Below, in pieces: positions 35,160 to 43,888 of a stretch of DNA of 64,000 nucleotides (its first letter is position 1; each line of letters starts with the position of its first letter). The DNA is taken from assembly GCF_004366355.1 (NCBI RefSeq), contig NZ_SODV01000001.1, positions 1,426,001 to 1,490,000 on the forward strand, in the 5' to 3' direction. Below the pieces are notes generated by a model, which saw only the letters and a list, made by a program, of their open reading frames with translations, was not told where the DNA came from and ran no database searches. The stretch is from Dinghuibacter silviterrae. Lineage in GTDB: Bacteria; Bacteroidota; Bacteroidia; Chitinophagales; Chitinophagaceae. The position numbers and the translations under genes were made by a program.

Positions 35160-36137
35160 CCACAGACCCTTTACCCCAGCTGTTCAGGAAGGAATTCGGG
35201 ACGATGGTGGCTGTCATGAGCCGGCTTTTTGGCCTCCGGCACATCGATATGGCGGAGGACGTCGTCAGCGAAACCTTCCTGATTGCTACGGAGACTTGGG
35301 CCAAAAAGGGCCTCCCGGTCATTGCGCTTGCTGAAAGCGCCACCGACGATTTGTTCAGCTCCGGCAACATCCAGGACAGCCAGCTCCGGATGCTGTTTGC
35401 GGTATGTCATCCGTCCATCGCGTCGGAAGCCCAGATCGGCCTGGCGCTGCGGACCCTTTGCGGGTTTAGCATAGAAGAAATCGCGGAAGCATTTTTAGTG
35501 GGCCGGGAAACCATCCAAAAACGGTTGTTCCGGGCCAGGGAGCGCCTTCGCGCAGAGGGAACACTGGATTTTCCTTTTATTTCCGATATCCCCGTCCGCC
35601 TGGGAAACGTGCTGCACATCATCTACCTCCTTTTTAACGAAGGCTATGCGTCCACGACCCACAACCAGGTGCTGCGCAAAGACCTTTGTGTTGAGGCGCT
35701 CCGGCTGGCGGTGATGCTGACAGGCTATGGCCCGACCAACGAGCCCCGTACCCACGCCCTGATCGCGCTGATCTGTTACCACGCCTCCCGCTTCCACGCG
35801 CGGCTGGAAGGAAGCACACCGGCCCGGCGACGGCGCGGACAAGTGGGAGCGCATCCTGCGGCTATACAACCAGCTCCTGCTCGTGAACTATTCCCCGATG
35901 GTGGCCCTCAACCGGACGTATGCCCTCTACAAAGCCAGGGGCAGGGCCGAAGCGATTCCCGAGGCGGAAAAGCTGGGTCTTTGGGGCAATCACTACTTCT
36001 GCACGCTGATGGGGGAGCTCTTCGCCGGAGAAGACCCGCAGCGGGCACGGGGGTACTATGCCCGGGCGTTGGACCTGGCCAAAACCGATGCCGACAAGAA
36101 CGTCATCGCCGCGAAGATGGCGCGGCTCGCTTCGTGA
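35156..36137 (+). pseudogene. Broken ECF sigma factor (SigJ/DUF6596-like), two internal deletions and a frameshift
   Basis: The reading starts normally (MTTDPLPQLFRKEFGTMVAVMS, AEDVVSETFLIATETW) but jumps from KKGLP straight to a segment that normally lies ~30-40 residues further on (LFSSGNIQDSQLRMLF). This removes the AWLYRVAKNKAKD part, sigma region 2.3-2.4. Region 4 (CGFSIEEIAEAFLVGRETIQKRLFRARERL) follows. Near 35805-35811 the sequence shifts frame after CYHASRFHARL, with ~60 residues lost. The C-terminal helical domain resumes in another frame (KWERILRLYNQLLLVNYSPM, NRTYALYKARG) up to 36137. The chimeric frame runs on to 36217 without meaning. Its partner YCII gene is also deleted internally. 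Confidence 0.8.
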
Positions 36138-36552
36138 GCAGGGCGTCCAGACTGAACGGATACACCTTCACCCCCGAAAGCAAAAAGGCGCCGGCGCTTG
36201 CTGTAAATACCGAATAACTCAGGGGAGAGACGATCCCAAAGGAGACCGCCATGCTGATGGCAAACCCCAGCAGCAAAAGCCCGCTCCCCAAAGCCGCCCA
36301 GCGCGTCCATAGACCCAGCACCAGGAGCACGCCAAACGTAAGCTCGGCCGCGGTGGCGACCACGGCCAGCTTGTCCGCGAGACCCGTGGGCAGAAACGAC
36401 ATGACCTCGCGGGCGTATGTCTGAAAATGGGCCCAATCTCCCCAACTGATCTGGGCGCCGCCGTGGGGACCCCAGCAACCGAGCCGGTCCAGCCCGGGAA
36501 CGAGGAAACCGATGCCTAAGGCAAGGCGTAGGTAGAGTTGTATGATTTTCAT
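36103..36552 (-). CDS. DoxX-family membrane protein
   Basis: 149 residues with four predicted helices: YLRLALGIGFLVPGLDRL, AVVATAAELTFGVLLVLGLW, ALGSGLLLLGFAISMAVSFG and VFTASAGAFLLSG. This is the DoxX/DoxD pattern of small quinone- or thiosulfate-linked membrane proteins, mostly of unknown role. The 3' end overlaps the end of the sigma-factor pseudogene by 35 bp in convergent orientation. The start codon lies 3 nt from a CCTAA-T-TTAGG dyad. Confidence 0.85.
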   Translation of the reverse strand: MKIIQLYLRLALGIGFLVPGLDRLGCWGPHGGAQISWGDWAHFQTYAREVMSFLPTGLADKLAVVATAAELTFGVLLVLGLWTRWAALGSGLLLLGFAISMAVSFGIVSPLSYSVFTASAGAFLLSGVKVYPFSLDALLTKRAAPSSRR

Positions 36553-36554
36553 TA

Positions 36555-36565
36555 CCTAATTTAGG
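36555..36565. promoter_or_regulatory. Small dyad CCTAA-T-TTAGG in divergent promoter region
   Basis: An odd-centre 11-bp dyad immediately upstream of the DoxX start, within the 56-bp region shared with the divergent gene at 36609. Operator role is a guess from symmetry and position. Confidence 0.25.
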
Positions 36566-36608
36566 AAGAAAGCGTATTTTGGGACGACTAAAATCCAATC
36601 CGTCCATC

Positions 36609-38087
36609 ATGAAAACGTATCTCGCCTTAGCCCTCACGCTATTATCCCCGAACTTTATTTTTGCTCAAAAAGACGCAGAACCCCCGGCCCATCGATGGCT
36701 GCCGGAGGCCATGATCAATATCCACGATTCCGTGGCCGTATACCTGACCGGTAACGGGAAAGAGGGGGACAAGAACGAACACTCCATCGCCATCATCGAC
36801 ACCAAAGGTGTGGAAACCGGCCCGGAGATCCCCCTTCCAAAGAATGTATTCGGGATCGCCCTTTTCCATGGGGAACTGTTGGCCTTTTATCAGCCGGCGT
36901 TGAAAGGTGAAAACCGGGAGGTCCGGGTCATACAGGTCGACCTTGTCCATGGAAAAACCGGGGAGGACAAAACCGTATATTCCGTATCTACCCCCTATAC
37001 CACCGACTTCCACGTGGAGCGGGACAAGGACGAGCAGTTCCAGGGGCTCCTGGCACGGACGTCCGCCCTCAAATCCAAAAAAGAAGATGTCGACTTCTTA
37101 AACAGCCGGAAGCAGCGCGATTACGATTTGTCCACCGCCCTGAGCCTGACGACCCTGTCGCCTACCCTGGAGACCCACCTCGTTAACCTGACGACCCAGG
37201 CGACCACCGGGAAATTTCTGGCGGCAAGGATGAACGGGGCCGGGGAGCTGTTCACGGTGACCGGCGCCGTGGGGACCATCGTCGCCGAAAAATACAATCC
37301 CGGGGAAACGACACCCCGGAAGTTGTCGGAGACCTTCCTGGTGCACGACAATGACTCCGAGGATTTCGTCGCCCACCTGGACGGCTTGACCGGGGAGGCC
37401 CTCACCCTGGCCGTGCACTATTCCAAGACCCGGCGGACCGCAGCGGAAACCGCATACCGCTTCGACTTTGCCGCGGACAAAGTATATACCGCCCAGGAAG
37501 ACGTGCTGGACAAGGACTATTACAGGGCCCTCAAAGCCGACACCACCCAGGTCGCCAAGGTGCATTCTTCCAACGTGCGGTTTATCGAAAACCTGGTGCC
37601 GGTATCCATCGTCGAAACCCAGGACTATGTGGCGGTCTGTAAAGAGATCCAGCGGATATACACCACGACCTCGACGGGGGGCGGCATGAACACCACCATC
37701 GTCCACTATCTCTGCGAGGCGGCTATCCTGTCGGTGTATGACCGGCAGATGAACCTCCTGCACTCCATCACCATCGACAAAAGCCTGGACACCTACATAG
37801 CGTCCTATCCCGGCATCAATATCCACCTGGACGGCGACAAGCTGTACGCCATTACCACGGAGCTGAGTGGAGCGGCCACCTTTACCGAATACGCCTATAC
37901 CATCGACCTCCAAACCGGCGCCTTCGACAAGAAAAAGCTGCGGAAAAGTTCCTGGGCCAAGGGATCCGTCAGTCACCCGATGTATACCTTCTGGCTAAAG
38001 GATGGCCTCGTCGCCAACTACGTCTGGGAAATGAAGTTCTTTGGTACCAAGATCCGGACCTCGTTCTTCCCGGCCGAATACGAATAA
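36609..38087 (+). CDS. Exported protein of unknown function
   Basis: 492 residues from the ATG that starts a clean signal peptide (MKTYLALALTLLSPNFIFAQ); an in-frame ATG ten codons earlier would put charged residues in front of it. No family recognised. The body is beta-rich with many DxxTGE-like turns (for example DLVHGKTGEDKTVYSVST) and reads like a propeller protein, somewhat similar in style to the exported unknown at 782. Ends with a stop abutting the stop of the convergent small membrane gene, no base between them. Confidence 0.82.
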   Translation: MKTYLALALTLLSPNFIFAQKDAEPPAHRWLPEAMINIHDSVAVYLTGNGKEGDKNEHSIAIIDTKGVETGPEIPLPKNVFGIALFHGELLAFYQPALKGENREVRVIQVDLVHGKTGEDKTVYSVSTPYTTDFHVERDKDEQFQGLLARTSALKSKKEDVDFLNSRKQRDYDLSTALSLTTLSPTLETHLVNLTTQATTGKFLAARMNGAGELFTVTGAVGTIVAEKYNPGETTPRKLSETFLVHDNDSEDFVAHLDGLTGEALTLAVHYSKTRRTAAETAYRFDFAADKVYTAQEDVLDKDYYRALKADTTQVAKVHSSNVRFIENLVPVSIVETQDYVAVCKEIQRIYTTTSTGGGMNTTIVHYLCEAAILSVYDRQMNLLHSITIDKSLDTYIASYPGINIHLDGDKLYAITTELSGAATFTEYAYTIDLQTGAFDKKKLRKSSWAKGSVSHPMYTFWLKDGLVANYVWEMKFFGTKIRTSFFPAEYE

Positions 38088-38294
38088 CTATAGGACCGCA
38101 AGCAACAACAGGAAGAGCCCCGAATACAGGAAAAACGAGCACAGGACCCCACCCGCCCGGCGCAACTGCTGCCTGGCCAGACCGCGCCAGCCGGTGGACG
38201 GGTTCCCGGTCTTTTGGGTGAAAACGACGCGCAGGGTCAGCGCGATCAGCAAAAAAAGGATGCCGGTGGTTAAAATGTGCGTGGTGTGGTGCAT
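38088..38294 (-). CDS. Small membrane protein, two helices
   Basis: 68 residues from the ATG at 38294: MHHTTHILTTGILFLLIALT starts the first helix, a basic loop (TQKTGNPSTGWRGLARQQLRR) follows, and a second helix (GGVLCSFFLYSGLFLLLLAVL) ends the protein. The frame is open further upstream, but that extension (WRRRLLKKKWSCL) overlaps the probable promoter and is unlikely. Hairpin topology with cytoplasmic basic loop; no family known to me. The 153 bp between it and the glycosidase gene holds no other feature I can name. Confidence 0.55.
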   Translation of the reverse strand: MHHTTHILTTGILFLLIALTLRVVFTQKTGNPSTGWRGLARQQLRRAGGVLCSFFLYSGLFLLLLAVL

Positions 38295-38447
38295 AAGAAA
38301 GCATTTGCATAAAGATGCCGTACCCTTGGATTTTCCATAAAGACAGGACCACTTTTTTTTGAGCAGCCGCCGCCGCCACACAAATAATGCCGCAGCTTTG
38401 TTAAATAAATACTAGTCCTCCGCGTTCCATACCCGTAATATTACAAT

Positions 38448-40181
38448 ATGATGAAACCCACCCTTTTTGCTGCCTTAGTGGCTATTTGCGTTTTTGCCGC
38501 CTGCGCTAAACATGCGGGTACTTCGAATTCGGGTAGTGGCAGCACGACAGATACCGTGATCACCCCACCCACTGACCCCGCCGTTTCCGCCACCGTGGGT
38601 TTTTTCCTCAATGACTGGACCCCCAAAACCTTTACCGTTCCCTCCACGACCGCGGGAACGGTCGGCAGCACCTCGTACACCGACGAGCTGACCATCGACA
38701 TCAGCAAGGTGCTCACCAAGGTGTCGCCCTACGTCTATGGCAACAATACCAACCTGTGGATGGGACAGATCGTTACCCAGTCGAACCTGGTGGGCTATAT
38801 CAAAGACCTTTCCCCAAACATCCTCCGCGCCCCGGCCGGGAGCAACAGCGATATTTATTTCTGGAACCAGGCCTCTGCCCCTCCCTCGGACGCGCCCGTC
38901 CTGCTCTATTCCAATGGGACGGAAGACACCGCCGGCTATTGGTACGGCGGCAATACCCAGTCCTGGACGTTGTCGCTGAGCAACTATTATGCGCTCCAGG
39001 CCGCTACCAGCTCCGGTGGCATCATCACCGTCAACTACGGCTACGCCCGCTATGGCACCAGCGCCGACCCCGTTGCCGCCGCCGCCCACCTGGCCGCGGA
39101 TTGGGTGCGTTATGACAAGGGCAAAAGCAAGTTCTGGGAAATCGGCAACGAGACCTATGGCAACTGGGAAGCCGGCTACCAGATCGACCAGTCCCTCAAC
39201 CACGACAACCAGCCCCAGTTCGTCACCGGCGACCTCTACGGCCAACACGTCAAAGTATTTGTCGACTCCATGCGCGCCGCCGCCCAGGAAGTAGGCAGCA
39301 CCATCTATATCGGCGCCACCCTTCTCGACGCCGCGCCCTATACCGGCGCCTACCAGTCCCTGCTCACCTGGAACCAGGGCGTACTCACCGAGGCCGGCAA
39401 CCTGGTCGATTTTTTCGAGGTGCATGATTATTTCACGCCCTACAACGACAATACCTCCGAAGCCAACATCCTGGCCTCCGCCACGACCGTTCCCACCAAC
39501 GCGATGACCTACCTCAACCAGCAGATGGCCCAATACGGAGTCACACCCAAACCTATCGCCCTGACCGAATGGAACATCCAGGCCGTGAATTCCAAACAAG
39601 ACGTGTCCTATATCGCCGGGGTCCACGCCGTCAAAGCCCTCGGCTCCATCATCAAAAACCACTTCGGCGAAGCCAGCCGCTGGGACCTTGCCAACGGCTG
39701 GAACGGCGGCAACGACATGGGGATGTTCAGCGAAGGCGGTGAGCCCAATGTTCCCCTATGGAATCCCCGTCCCGTCTTTTTCTATCTCTACTATTTCCAG
39801 AAGTTCTTTGGAGACCGCATGGTGAGCGACACCCTCCAATCTACCAGCAGCGACCTCACGACGTATTCCTCCTCTTTTACTTCCGGTCAGGCAGGCACCA
39901 TCGTCGTCAATTCCGGCACCACCGCCCACACCCTGGCGATCGACTTCAAAAACTTTGCCGCCGGCAGCCACTACTATTGGTACGTCCTCACCGGCGGCAC
40001 GGATGTGGCCCAATTTTCCGGGCAGGTCGTTGTCAACGGTACCGGCCCCAATAACGCCGAAGGCGGACCCGCCAGTAGCTATGCCAGCATCAAGGCCTAT
40101 ACGGCGCCCCTTACCGGGACCATCTACCTTAGTGTGCCGGCGCGGGCTGTGGTATACCTGGTGGCGGATAAGAAGAGTTAG
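38448..40181 (+). CDS. Glycoside hydrolase lipoprotein, clan GH-A, alpha-L-arabinofuranosidase (GH51)-like
   Basis: 577 residues. Lipoprotein signal with lipobox FAACAKH (Cys ~20), then a Gly/Ser/Thr-rich linker. The (beta/alpha)8 domain has WEIGNETYG, where Glu235 after Asn is the usual acid/base, and ALTEWNI, where Glu374 fits the nucleophile. SRWDLANGWNGG and NPRPVFFYLYYFQKFFGD are also typical of the GH51-like proteins annotated as arabinofuranosidases. A C-terminal beta-sandwich (~470-577) closes it. Family number and substrate are uncertain. It stands alone, with no susCD next to it. Confidence 0.8.
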   Translation: MMKPTLFAALVAICVFAACAKHAGTSNSGSGSTTDTVITPPTDPAVSATVGFFLNDWTPKTFTVPSTTAGTVGSTSYTDELTIDISKVLTKVSPYVYGNNTNLWMGQIVTQSNLVGYIKDLSPNILRAPAGSNSDIYFWNQASAPPSDAPVLLYSNGTEDTAGYWYGGNTQSWTLSLSNYYALQAATSSGGIITVNYGYARYGTSADPVAAAAHLAADWVRYDKGKSKFWEIGNETYGNWEAGYQIDQSLNHDNQPQFVTGDLYGQHVKVFVDSMRAAAQEVGSTIYIGATLLDAAPYTGAYQSLLTWNQGVLTEAGNLVDFFEVHDYFTPYNDNTSEANILASATTVPTNAMTYLNQQMAQYGVTPKPIALTEWNIQAVNSKQDVSYIAGVHAVKALGSIIKNHFGEASRWDLANGWNGGNDMGMFSEGGEPNVPLWNPRPVFFYLYYFQKFFGDRMVSDTLQSTSSDLTTYSSSFTSGQAGTIVVNSGTTAHTLAIDFKNFAAGSHYYWYVLTGGTDVAQFSGQVVVNGTGPNNAEGGPASSYASIKAYTAPLTGTIYLSVPARAVVYLVADKKS

Positions 40182-40228
40182 ACTATAACTGACATACTGT
40201 TGTCACGGGCCCCGCCTACCTTTACCCC

Positions 40229-41299
40229 ATGACAAGCCGACAAATCGCCCAGCTCCGGCTGGAAAGCCAGCAAATTATTCACGCAGAGGCCCGCGGCCCG
40301 GAGGACCTGGTCCGGCGGATGGGGTGTGTCCAGGCCCAGGACTTTGCCGGGGCCAAATGGGCGCTCGCGGAAAGGATTCCGGGAGCGACGGAAGCGGATA
40401 TGGACCGTGCTTTCCAGGAGGGGGCGATCCTACGGACGCACGTCCTCAGGCCCACCTGGCACTTTGTTTCGCCAAAAGATATCCGCTGGCTGCTCAAGCT
40501 GTCGGCGCCGAAAATAAAGGCCCTTAGCAAGGGGCTGCACCGCAAGCTGGACATCGACGAGGCGGTCTTAAGAAGGAGCAAAACGGCGATCGGCAAGGCG
40601 CTGGCGGGGGGCCAACGGCTCACCCGTACGGAGCTCTCGGCCCACCTGCGCAAGGCCAGGATCAATACGGATGATATCCGGCTGGGGTTTCACCTGATGG
40701 ATGCGGAGGTGGACGGCCTTATTTGCAGCGGGGGACGGGAGGGCAAACAGTTTACCTACGCCCTTCTTGAAGAACGGGTTGCACAGGCACCGGTGCTCGA
40801 TAAGGACGCGGCCATCGGCGAGCTGGCGGCGCGCTATTTCACCAGCAGGGGCCCGGCCACGGTCTATGATTTTGCGTGGTGGAGCGGGCTGACGATTTCC
40901 CAGGCGCAAAGGGGGTTGGAAATGAACCGGCGAAAACTGGACCACGCCATCGTGCGGGGGCAGGCGTATTGGTTCCCCTTGGGGCTCGATGCCGCGCGGA
41001 TCCGTCCCTCGGTGTATTTACTCCCTGCTTTTGACGAATACACCGTAGCTTACAGGGACCGGGCGGACATTCTCGCGCCGGAGGCCATGGCGCCGACCAG
41101 TTACGGGCTTAAGCCCGTGCTGCTGGTCAACGGCCGGGTGGCGGGGACCTGGAAGCGCACGGAGGATAAAAAACAGGTCGGGCTGGAAGTGCACCCCCTG
41201 GAAGCCTTGGGGAAGGCGGCGCGGCAGCTGTTGGACGCGGCCGCGGGAAGGTATGCGCGGTTTGCGCAAAAAGAGTTGGGAGCGCTGGCCGTGATGTAG
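40229..41299 (+). CDS. AlkZ/YcaQ-like winged-helix DNA glycosylase (HTH_42 family)
   Basis: 356 residues of the HTH_42 (PF06224) family. The CVQAQD motif puts Gln35 and Gln37 in the Q-x-Q arrangement that is catalytic in AlkZ, a glycosylase that removes bulky N-linked adducts and unhooks crosslinks. Also visible: RTHVLRPTWHFVSPKDIRWLL, and a late LPAFDEYTVAYRDR segment typical of the family. It is directly upstream of two further alkylation-repair genes on the same strand, which supports the repair role. Glycosylase activity is inferred from the family. Confidence 0.8.
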   Translation: MTSRQIAQLRLESQQIIHAEARGPEDLVRRMGCVQAQDFAGAKWALAERIPGATEADMDRAFQEGAILRTHVLRPTWHFVSPKDIRWLLKLSAPKIKALSKGLHRKLDIDEAVLRRSKTAIGKALAGGQRLTRTELSAHLRKARINTDDIRLGFHLMDAEVDGLICSGGREGKQFTYALLEERVAQAPVLDKDAAIGELAARYFTSRGPATVYDFAWWSGLTISQAQRGLEMNRRKLDHAIVRGQAYWFPLGLDAARIRPSVYLLPAFDEYTVAYRDRADILAPEAMAPTSYGLKPVLLVNGRVAGTWKRTEDKKQVGLEVHPLEALGKAARQLLDAAAGRYARFAQKELGALAVM

Positions 41300-41342
41300 C
41301 GCACTGCGCAAGAAACGGGTTTCCGGCCCCTACAGGCGGTGC

Positions 41343-41350
41343 TACATTTG
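41343..41350 (+). promoter_or_regulatory. Putative -7 box (TACATTTG) of the ada/ogt-like gene
   Basis: An exact TAnnTTTG match 21 nt before the ATG, with TTTCC about 23 nt further upstream as a possible -33 element. Suggests the ada-like gene has its own promoter apart from the alkZ-like gene. Confidence 0.5.
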
Positions 41351-41371
41351 TAGTGTCAAAAACGAGCATGT

Positions 41372-42229
41372 ATGGACACGCAAAAAGACATCGACTATCA
41401 ACGCATAGCGGACGCTATCGAATACTACCAGGCGCATTTTAAAGAACAGCCCTCCCTGGACGCGGTGGCGGCGCAGGTACACGTCAGTCCTTATCACTTT
41501 CAGCGGATGTTTCGCGAGTGGGCGGGGGTTACGCCGAAGCAGTTCCTCGGATACATCAGCCTGGAGCACGCCAAGACGCTTCTCCAGGAGCCGGGGGCGA
41601 CGCTGTTTGACACGGCCTTTGACACGGGGTTGTCGGGGACGGGACGGCTCCACGACCTTTTTATCAAAGTAGAAGGGATGACACCGGGGGAATACAAAAA
41701 CGGGGGCTCGGGGCTGACCATCTCTTACGGCTTTGCGGAAAGCCCCTTTGGGCCCGTTATCGTCGCCTCAACGGGCAAAGGCATTTGTCATATAGCTTTT
41801 GCGGACGAAGGACAGGAGGCGGCGCTGACAGAGCTACAGTCAAAATTCCCCCGCGCCGCTTACCGCCAATTCATGGACGCCCACCAACAGGAAGCCTTGT
41901 TTATTTTTACCCAGGACTGGCGGAAGCTCCATGAAATCAAGCTACACCTAAAGGGAACACCCTTCCAGCTCAAGGTCTGGGAAACGCTGCTGACGATCCC
42001 GCTGGGCGGCCTGACGACCTACGCCGGTATCGCGGATACCCTGGGACAACCCAAAGCGGCAAGGGCCGTGGGGTCCGCTGTGGCGGACAACCCCGTCGCC
42101 TTTTTGATCCCCTGTCACCGCGTCATCAAATCCACGGGCGCCTTTGGACAGTACCATTGGGGTCCCGGCCGTAAGGCGGCCATGATCGGGTGGGAAGCCG
42201 CCCGGGTGAACGGTGCGAACGACAACTAA
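41372..42229 (+). CDS. AraC-type regulator fused to O6-methylguanine-DNA methyltransferase (Ada-like, without the N-terminal zinc domain)
   Basis: 285 residues. The N-terminal ~100 residues form an AraC HTH (LDAVAAQVHVSPYHFQRMFREW, then GTGRLHDLFIKVEGMTPGEYK). The C-terminal ~170 residues are an Ogt/MGMT domain with FQLKVWETLLTIPLGGLTTY and the suicide site IPCHRVI (acceptor Cys248). It transfers the methyl or alkyl group from O6-alkylguanine to itself. The N-terminal zinc/phosphotriester domain of E. coli Ada is absent, so methyl-phosphotriester sensing is not expected in the same way. Seven nt upstream of the oxygenase gene. Confidence 0.92.
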   Translation: MDTQKDIDYQRIADAIEYYQAHFKEQPSLDAVAAQVHVSPYHFQRMFREWAGVTPKQFLGYISLEHAKTLLQEPGATLFDTAFDTGLSGTGRLHDLFIKVEGMTPGEYKNGGSGLTISYGFAESPFGPVIVASTGKGICHIAFADEGQEAALTELQSKFPRAAYRQFMDAHQQEALFIFTQDWRKLHEIKLHLKGTPFQLKVWETLLTIPLGGLTTYAGIADTLGQPKAARAVGSAVADNPVAFLIPCHRVIKSTGAFGQYHWGPGRKAAMIGWEAARVNGANDN

Positions 42230-42236
42230 AAAAGCC

Positions 42237-42938
42237 ATGACAACCATACAAGAATCTGACTGGATCAGGGTGCAAACCGACCTGCACCGCCAGGGCTTTG
42301 CGCTCCTGCCCCACGTCCTTACACCCGCGCAGTGCGCAGCGCTGATCGACGGGTATGACCAACCGGACGCGTACCGGAAAACGATCAAGATGGAACGCCA
42401 CCGGTTTGGCGTGGGGGAATACAAATATTTTCGCTATCCCTTACCGCCGCTGATCGAGGACATCCGCACGAACATATATCCGCACCTGGCGGTGACGGCC
42501 AACCAATGGATGGCGGCACTCCACGAGCAGACACGATTCCCGGCGGTACACGCGGACCTTTTGACGGCCTGCCGGGCCGCGGGGCAACACCTGCCCACGG
42601 TGCTCATCTTAAAGTATGGAGCGGGTGGATTCAATACCCTTCACCAGGACCTCTACGGGGAAGTGTATTTTCCCCTGCAGGCGGTACTTTTTCTCAACGA
42701 ACCGGGAGAAGACTATGAAGGCGGCGAGTTTGTGCTCACCGAGCAGGTGCCGCGTGCCCAATCGAAAGCCATCGTGTTGAAGCCCCGCCGGGGCGACATG
42801 CTTGTCTTCACCACGCATTTCCGGCCGGTGCAAGGCAGCCGGGGGTATTACCGGGTGAACGTCAAACACGGGGTGAGCCCCCTACATAGTGGGGCGCGAC
42901 ATACCCTTGGGATCATTTTTCACGACGCGGTGACCTGA
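42237..42938 (+). CDS. 2-oxoglutarate/Fe(II) oxygenase of the PF09859 family (damaged-DNA oxygenase-like)
   Basis: 233 residues. The double-stranded beta-helix core has LHQDLYG with His136 and Asp138, distal His211 in VKHGVS, and Arg221 for 2-oxoglutarate. The long conserved blocks FRYPLPP, FPLQAVLFLNEPG, GGEFVLTEQVPR and LGIIFHD match PF09859, described as an oxygenase acting on damaged nucleic acid. Position right after the Ada/Ogt-like gene supports a role in alkylation damage. The ATG at 42237 is preferred; a GTG at 42213 would overlap the upstream gene by 17 bp. Confidence 0.88.
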   Translation: MTTIQESDWIRVQTDLHRQGFALLPHVLTPAQCAALIDGYDQPDAYRKTIKMERHRFGVGEYKYFRYPLPPLIEDIRTNIYPHLAVTANQWMAALHEQTRFPAVHADLLTACRAAGQHLPTVLILKYGAGGFNTLHQDLYGEVYFPLQAVLFLNEPGEDYEGGEFVLTEQVPRAQSKAIVLKPRRGDMLVFTTHFRPVQGSRGYYRVNVKHGVSPLHSGARHTLGIIFHDAVT

Positions 42939-42966
42939 GGCCGACGCGGTGTCGTAACTTTAGACC

Positions 42967-43398
42967 ATGCACATCAGACCCGCCACCGTCAACGACTTCC
43001 CGTCAATTCATGCGCTCCTGCGCGAGTTCTCCATTTTCCAGAAGACCCCGGAAAAGATGCTGATCACGCTGGAAGAGATGGTGGCGCAGCAGGACCTGTT
43101 CCGTGGTCTGGTCGCGGAAGAAGGCGGGGCGATCGTGGGTTTCGCCACCTATTTTTTCTCCTATTATTCCTGGTCCGGGAAAGCGCTTTACCTGGACGAT
43201 CTTTACGTCCAGCCGGCGGCGCGGGGCAACGGCCTGGGCAGCCGGCTCCTGGACGCGATCATAGCGCTCGCGCGGACGGCGGGTTGCAAAAAGGTCCGCT
43301 GGCAGGTGTCCCGCTGGAATGAACCCGCCCAGGCGCTCTACCGGAAGATCGGCGCGTCGATTGACGATACCGAGATCAATTGCGATCTCGTCCTGTGA
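42967..43398 (+). CDS. GNAT-family N-acetyltransferase
   Basis: 143 residues, full-length GNAT fold: MHIRPATVNDFPSIHALLREF at the N-terminus, GFATYFFSYYSWSGKALYLDDLYVQPAARGNGLGSRLL read as two parts with the acetyl-CoA pyrophosphate loop RGNGLG, and the C-terminal NEPAQALYRKIGA. The spacing around YYSWSGKALYLDDLYV is like diamine (spermidine/spermine) acetyltransferases, but substrate prediction is weak in this superfamily. Convergent with the NTF2-like gene 30 bp away. Confidence 0.88.
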   Translation: MHIRPATVNDFPSIHALLREFSIFQKTPEKMLITLEEMVAQQDLFRGLVAEEGGAIVGFATYFFSYYSWSGKALYLDDLYVQPAARGNGLGSRLLDAIIALARTAGCKKVRWQVSRWNEPAQALYRKIGASIDDTEINCDLVL

Positions 43399-43428
43399 TA
43401 ACGTGCCGCCGTCAGGCGCGCGATGGCG

Positions 43429-43827
43429 TTATCCCCGCGGCGCGGCGCACCCCGAAGCGGCCCCGCGCAGCTGATTCTCCAGCGCCTGCCCGTCGAGGAG
43501 CGCCCAGTGCTCAATGATCTTCCCATCCTGAACCCGGAACATGCGATACCCGCGGGTTTCCGCCTCCAGGAAAGTAGCCGGAATCCCCCTCCACTCCCCG
43601 ATATGCCGCACGCGGAAGGTTATACGGACAACGCACTTGTCCCCTTCGGCGACGTGGTCTTCAATAATGGTTTGGTGTTCGAACGATAAAGAGGTGAGGG
43701 CGATCCAGTCGCGGGTAGTGGCGACGCCCGGCGGTAGGGAATGGTCGACAAAAGAAGGATGCAGCTCGGGGATGCCGCCCCGGTTCCAGGCCTGTTGGAT
43801 AAAGCGGGAGACGATAGGATAGGTCAT
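43429..43827 (-). CDS. NTF2/SnoaL-like protein (ester-cyclase type)
   Basis: 132 residues from the ATG at 43827 (a GTG four codons earlier is possible). The SnoaL/NTF2 fold shows as FIQQAWNRGGIPELHPSFVDH, then GDKCVVRITFRVRHIGEWRGIPAT and the closing YRMFRVQDGKIIEHWALLDG. These small cone-shaped domains bind or convert hydrophobic molecules; no specific reaction can be assigned. Same strand as the Crp-type regulator, 61 bp downstream of it. Confidence 0.8.
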   Translation of the reverse strand: MTYPIVSRFIQQAWNRGGIPELHPSFVDHSLPPGVATTRDWIALTSLSFEHQTIIEDHVAEGDKCVVRITFRVRHIGEWRGIPATFLEAETRGYRMFRVQDGKIIEHWALLDGQALENQLRGAASGCAAPRG

Positions 43828-43888
43828 ATTTTTTCCCACAAAACTAGCCGCTCAAGAAAAGGCGCACCTGTGACGATCGTCACAAAAA

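Noticed and set aside
35024-36217. Apparent single 397-codon gene covering the sigma-factor region
   Set aside because: The first 44 codons are out of frame within the YCII gene, and the last ~130 codons are out of frame with the recognisable sigma C-terminal domain; the region is a decayed sigma gene.
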